In this document: positions 60,760 through 64,000 of the stretch, piece after piece | Position numbering within the stretch: position 1 is the first letter of the stretch | How the letters are laid out: each line of letters begins with the position of its first letter | NCBI GenBank assembly: GCA_963836015.1 | Contig: CAWIIF010000001.1 | Location: 251,962-315,961, forward strand | DNA length: 64,000 nt | Origin: CAWCDJ01 sp963836015 | Lineage (GTDB): Bacteria > Acidobacteriota > Terriglobia > Bryobacterales > Bryobacteraceae | Direction of reading: 5' to 3' | Notes under the pieces: model-generated | Database searches by the model: none | What the model was told of the DNA's origin: nothing | The model's input: the letters and a program-made list of their open reading frames with translations, nothing else | Position numbers and translations under genes: made by a program

Positions 60760-61446
60760 TTGAATGAAAGGCATGCGCCCGACGGGACAATCTCGCTGCG
60801 TTCCGATCAGGCGGCCTACGAGAAGCTGAATCAGACGCTGGATGTGCGGCCCAATTACTTCATCGCCAACGCCGTTTGGGACATCCCGGGCGTCACGGGG
60901 AGGGGTGCCTTCGTCCGCCATCTGACGAGAGACTGGCAGGTCTCCAGTGTACTGACGTTGGCCTCGGGCGCCGCCTACACCCCCAGTTACAGCTACCAGA
61001 AAAATGGCGACAATGTGAACATCACAGGCTCGCCCGACTGGGCCGGAAAGATGGTCTTACTCAACCCTTCCGCGCTCGGCAGCGGATGTTCTGGCAACAC
61101 GTACGGCGAGTTCAATGCCTCGGACATAGCCGGGCCGGACTATGGCAGCCTGGGCATGGAGTCGGGCCGCAACTACCTGCGCTACTGTCCGACCACGCAG
61201 TTGGACATGTCGATCGCACGGAGGATTCGCATACGGGAGAGATCCCGGCTCGAATTCCGCGGCGACGTTTGGAACGCGACCAACGCCGTGCAAATTAACG
61301 CTGTGAACACCGCGGCGCAGTTCGGCGACCCGACCAGCATGACGCTGGTGAATAACCAGTACAATGCCGGCGGCACCCTGAACCCGAGCCGGCTGACGCC
61401 CCGAACCGCCGGCTTCGGCGCGGCGACCGGCGCCCTGCCGATACGC
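60760..61446 (+). pseudogene. C-terminal fragment of a TonB-dependent receptor-like protein
   Basis: Encodes the C-terminal barrel part of a Solibacter-type carboxypeptidase-regulatory TonB receptor. It has LNQTLDVRPNYFIANAVWDIPG, FVRHLTRDWQVSSVLTLASG, LEFRGDVWNATNAVQIN and NPSRLTPRTAGFGAATGA. The plug, N-terminal domains and most of the barrel are missing upstream. After FGAATGA the usual closing strand (ending in an aromatic) is replaced by unrelated sequence. Truncated at both ends, so non-functional. Confidence 0.75.
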
Positions 61447-61580
61447 CGAACAGTCGGAGGTATCACGCCCTTGGCGCCCTACGTTTCAGACAGTCGCGGT
61501 AAGCAGCGGTTCCCGCCGCGGCATTCGGGAACCGCAGGCCACGTCCTCACGCTCGGAGCGCGTAAGCTCAGCACGGCTCG

Positions 61581-62972
61581 TCAGTATTCCCTCGTGGTTA
61601 CAATGCCAGGCTGCGGCACCGGATATCTGCCGCCGGCGTTCGCAAGCAGCGGGGCCGGGGAATCCATTGTGAACTTTTCGATGCCCGGCGCCATTTCGTG
61701 GTCGCATTGGAGCATCTCGTCAAAAGTGATTTCCCGACCGGTGTTGGCGGCCATGCGGCCCATACTCGCAACCAGGCTCGCTTCCACGCCCCGTTTGACC
61801 TCGTTGTAAGCTTTGTCGTCTCGAACGGCGTCGATCAAATCGTTCCACTCGTTTTGATACGGATCCTTCTCGTCCGGTCTCACCTTGGATTCCCAAATCA
61901 GGTTTGCCGGGGTCGCCGTCTGACTCTTGTACAGGCTCGATGGCAGCCCGCAATCGCCGCTCTTGGAAGCGATCCCCATGCCCTTGGTCCCCTGCAGACA
62001 GCTGGTGTAGATCTCCTCGCATCCGTTCATGCAGCGCCCGTCAAAGAAGAACTTGGTGCCGTCCGAATACGTGTATTCCACCGAATAGACGTCAAAATTC
62101 TGATCGACGTAGGCAACTCCTTCGGGACTGACCTTGTAATGCCGGCCGCCCAACGCCTGCGCCTTTACCGGCCATTCGTTCTTCATCCATCCCTGATGAT
62201 CGATGATGTGGATATAAAAGTCGTTGTAGCAGCCTCCGCTCGCCCAAATGAAGCTGTGGAAGCGCTTCACCTGGTAGAGCAGGTCGGTGATGCCGGCCGG
62301 TTTGGGCAGCGAGAGGAAATATCCACCGGGGCCATGCATGCGGTAACCACGCTGCAGAATGATCTCGCCGATCTCCCCGTTATGGACGCGGTCGGCCAGT
62401 TCCTGTAGCGCCCGGCTGTGACGCGACATGAGACCTACACCCACCTTGAGGTTCCTGGCTGAGGCCTCCTGGCCGAGCGCGAACATGCGCTTGCTCGTTG
62501 GGCCGTCGGCCGTCAGCGGTTTTTCCAGAAAGACGTTCAAGCGCTTCTGAATCGCGTAGTTGAAGTGCACCCAGCGAAACGCCGGAGGAGTTGCGAAAAT
62601 GGCGATATCGCCCGGCTTCAAACAGTCCATCGCATGTTGATAGGCGTCGAAGCCGAGAAACTGGCGATCCGGCGGTACGTCGACCTGGTTCGGAAAACCC
62701 TTCTGCAACTTATCCAGGTCGCTCGCAAGGCGTTCCGGGAACAGGTCCGCCATAGCGACCAGCTTGACAGGTCCGCGCTTGACAGATAGGGCGTTCGCCG
62801 CCGCGCCGCCGCCGCGCCCCCCACAGCCGATCAGCGCTACCTGGATCAGGTCGCTGCCCGCCGCGTGGACGGGAGGCATAGCAACGTTGGCCAAAACCGA
62901 TAATGCCGCAGCCGATTTTCCGCCGGTCTTGATGAAATCACGACGGCTGGTTGAATCCTGCAAAGAGTTCAT
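61581..62972 (-). CDS. Tat-exported Gfo/Idh/MocA family oxidoreductase
   Basis: A 463-aa NAD(P)-dependent sugar-type oxidoreductase. A twin-arginine leader (TSRRDFIKTGGKSAAAL) precedes the Rossmann fold (VALIGCGGRGGGAAANAL), the EKPL motif (VFLEKPLTADG) and the C-terminal alpha/beta domain (FHSFIWASGGCYNDFYIHIIDH). Tat export of such enzymes with their bound cofactor is common in Planctomycetes and Acidobacteriota. It probably acts on sugar or inositol derivatives in the periplasm. It is the only large intact gene in the distal accessory stretch. Confidence 0.9.
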   Translation of the reverse strand: MNSLQDSTSRRDFIKTGGKSAAALSVLANVAMPPVHAAGSDLIQVALIGCGGRGGGAAANALSVKRGPVKLVAMADLFPERLASDLDKLQKGFPNQVDVPPDRQFLGFDAYQHAMDCLKPGDIAIFATPPAFRWVHFNYAIQKRLNVFLEKPLTADGPTSKRMFALGQEASARNLKVGVGLMSRHSRALQELADRVHNGEIGEIILQRGYRMHGPGGYFLSLPKPAGITDLLYQVKRFHSFIWASGGCYNDFYIHIIDHQGWMKNEWPVKAQALGGRHYKVSPEGVAYVDQNFDVYSVEYTYSDGTKFFFDGRCMNGCEEIYTSCLQGTKGMGIASKSGDCGLPSSLYKSQTATPANLIWESKVRPDEKDPYQNEWNDLIDAVRDDKAYNEVKRGVEASLVASMGRMAANTGREITFDEMLQCDHEMAPGIEKFTMDSPAPLLANAGGRYPVPQPGIVTTREY

Positions 62973-63093
62973 GGCTATTCCGTCCCTTCGCCATACCTTG
63001 GAGGAAGGACTCCATGGTACGCGGTCATAGTGTAACCCCGTGCGCCTCTCGATGTTGCCAATGGGTGGAAGTGGTTGCCACCACCCCGTCCCT

Positions 63094-63435
63094 CTACTCC
63101 AGCCGCCTCACCCTAATATTCCGGACCCACGCCTCCGACGAGTGATTCTGCAGGCTGATCGCCGGCTCGCCCCGCAGCTCCGCGCCTTTCGCCAGGTCGC
63201 TTAACTGCTTGTGGACGGCCGCGTCCCGCGTATCGAACTCCACCACCTTTACGCCGTTCAACCAGTGCTCCACGTGCGTGCCCCGCACCACGATCCGCGA
63301 GTGATTGAACTCCCCGATCTTCGGCGGGACCTTCGGCACCGGCGCGATCACCGAGTATAACGACCCCGCCACCCGCCTCGGGTCCGACGCCGCGTCGGCG
63401 TTCGCATCGTCCGCCAGTTGGTACTCCAGCCCGCG
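63094..63435 (-). pseudogene. DUF1080 (3-keto-disaccharide hydrolase-like) C-terminal fragment
   Basis: Encodes the second half of a DUF1080 domain: GLEYQLADDANADAASDP, VAGSLYSVIAPV, KVPPKIGEFNHSRIVVRGTHVEHWLNGVKVVEF (in segments), AISLQNHSSEAWVRNIRVRRL. The N-terminal half and the signal peptide are absent; upstream of GLEYQ the sequence is unlike the family. DUF1080 genes commonly neighbour Gfo/Idh genes in sugar pathways, as here, so this is probably a disrupted partner. Confidence 0.65.
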
Positions 63436-63536
63436 CGCCCGTTCAATGCTACATGCCGACTTGTCGGGACGAATCCGCGCCGAGACTATCGTGCTCGTTC
63501 CACCCCTCAAGCGAACTCATGCCGTATCATAGACGT

Positions 63537-63746
63537 ATGGCTGAACTGGTGTTTGAGGTATCCCAGGAGTCCGACGGCGGATACTGCGCCGAATGCCTCA
63601 CGGAAAGCATCTTCACCGAAGGGGACACCTGGGACGAGTTGCGCAAGAACGTGCTGGAGGCGACCTCCGCGTTCTTTTTTGACCGCCCCCGCCCCGAGCG
63701 AGTTCGGCTTCACCTGGTTCGCGATGAAGTCCTCCTTGTCGCATGA
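63537..63746 (+). CDS. hicB: HicB-family antitoxin
   Basis: A 69-aa partial RNase H-fold protein of the HicB/UPF0150 type: MAELVFEVSQESDGGYCAECLT and EGDTWDELRKNVLEATSAFFF. It binds and neutralises the downstream HicA toxin. No separate DNA-binding domain is present, so it is a short HicB. The start is the ATG at 63537; upstream frame lacks similarity. Its last four bases overlap the hicA start (ATGA). Confidence 0.8.
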   Translation: MAELVFEVSQESDGGYCAECLTESIFTEGDTWDELRKNVLEATSAFFFDRPRPERVRLHLVRDEVLLVA

Positions 63747-63982
63747 AGCTTCCTCGCGACGTTTCCGGTGCGCGCCTCGCTGACCTCTTGTGCCGAAAAT
63801 GGCAGTATGCGAGGGTGCACCAGGTCGGCAGCCACATCATCCTGGAAACCGCCGAGCCCACGCACCACCGCATTGCGATTCCAGACCACCATCCCTTGAG
63901 ACTCGGGACATTCAGCTCTATCCTTCGCGCTGTCGCCCGGCACAAGGGTGTCCCGCGCGACGCGATCATCGCGGACCTCTAA
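63743..63982 (+). CDS. hicA: HicA-family mRNA interferase toxin
   Basis: A 79-aa double-stranded RNA-binding-like toxin: KLPRDVSGARLADLLCRKWQY, the catalytic His31 in VGSHIILET, then AIPDHHPLRLGTFSSILRAVARHKGV. All family features appear intact. HicA cleaves mRNA and slows growth when the antitoxin is lost. The order hicB-hicA is reversed relative to the commonest arrangement but is known. Complete, ending 18 bases before the window edge. Confidence 0.85.
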   Translation: MKLPRDVSGARLADLLCRKWQYARVHQVGSHIILETAEPTHHRIAIPDHHPLRLGTFSSILRAVARHKGVPRDAIIADL

Positions 63983-64000
63983 AAATGTCGGAAGCCGACT

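Noticed and set aside
1..64000. Scan for tRNA, rRNA, CRISPR arrays and transposase genes
   Set aside because: No regularly spaced direct repeats, cloverleaf-like sequence, rRNA core motifs or DDE-type transposase was recognised by eye; a covariance-model search would be needed to exclude small RNAs.

Overview
The window is a GC-rich bacterial chromosome segment, most likely from an Acidobacteriota member of the Solibacter/Bryobacter type. The indicators are several secreted glycoside-hydrolase-like proteins with twin-arginine leaders, a TIGR03437-type ('Solibacter C-terminal') protein, a DUF2934 protein, a DUF5916 outer-membrane-barrel-type protein, a PEP-CTERM protein, a TonB-receptor remnant of the Solibacter kind, and a type II secretion operon of acidobacterial layout. 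The taxonomic call is inference from gene content. No rRNA, tRNA, CRISPR array or intact insertion sequence was recognised.

Layout. 1-11 kb: the 3' part of ligA, a GH63/MGH1-like hydrolase, a duplicated DoxX-like membrane protein, a dienelactone hydrolase, an M15 peptidase, and a minus-strand run (hypothetical, DUF362, Tat-exported galactonate-dehydratase-like enzyme). 10-25 kb: DUF1223, membrane-anchored MsrB, a frameshifted HlyD/EmrA adaptor, an SDR-GH15 operon, DUF5916, a YXWGXW-type small secreted protein, a GH38-like protein, an MFS exporter, a 51-aa cysteine-rich peptide convergent with a radical SAM/SPASM enzyme, and a catalase-like peroxidase. 25-31 kb: rhodanese, GHL6-like hydrolase, PIG-L deacetylase and PEP-CTERM protein. 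29.7-34.8 kb: a tight minus-strand operon nfeD-slipin-SPOR-lipA-lnt concerned with the envelope and lipoyl/lipoprotein metabolism. 35-42 kb: DUF2934, lexA, a degenerate GGDEF protein, priA, accB-accC, a glycine-zipper protein and a frameshifted TIGR03437 protein.

43.0-56.1 kb is the best organised region. An ECF sigma factor, its zinc-finger anti-sigma factor and an unknown exported protein run straight, with overlaps, into a complete type II secretion operon in the order E-F-G-H-I-J-K-L-M-C-like-unknown-D. The secretin gene carries a 21-bp tandem repeat coding for MGYGGGG. 56-58.4 kb holds DUF488, DUF1801 and a serine beta-lactamase-like hydrolase.

58.5-64 kb looks like a decaying accessory segment: a truncated HEAT protein, a GH99/GH71-like gene of lower GC, about 600 bp of non-coding DNA with a near-consensus orphan promoter, a C-terminal TonB-receptor fragment, a Gfo/Idh/MocA oxidoreductase, a DUF1080 fragment and a hicB-hicA toxin-antitoxin pair.

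Points to follow up: sigma/anti-sigma coupling to the type II operon; the cysteine-rich peptide beside a radical SAM enzyme; an 11-bp perfect inverted repeat between the divergent nfeD and DUF2934 genes; two families of dispersed intergenic repeats; and two apparent single-base frameshifts.
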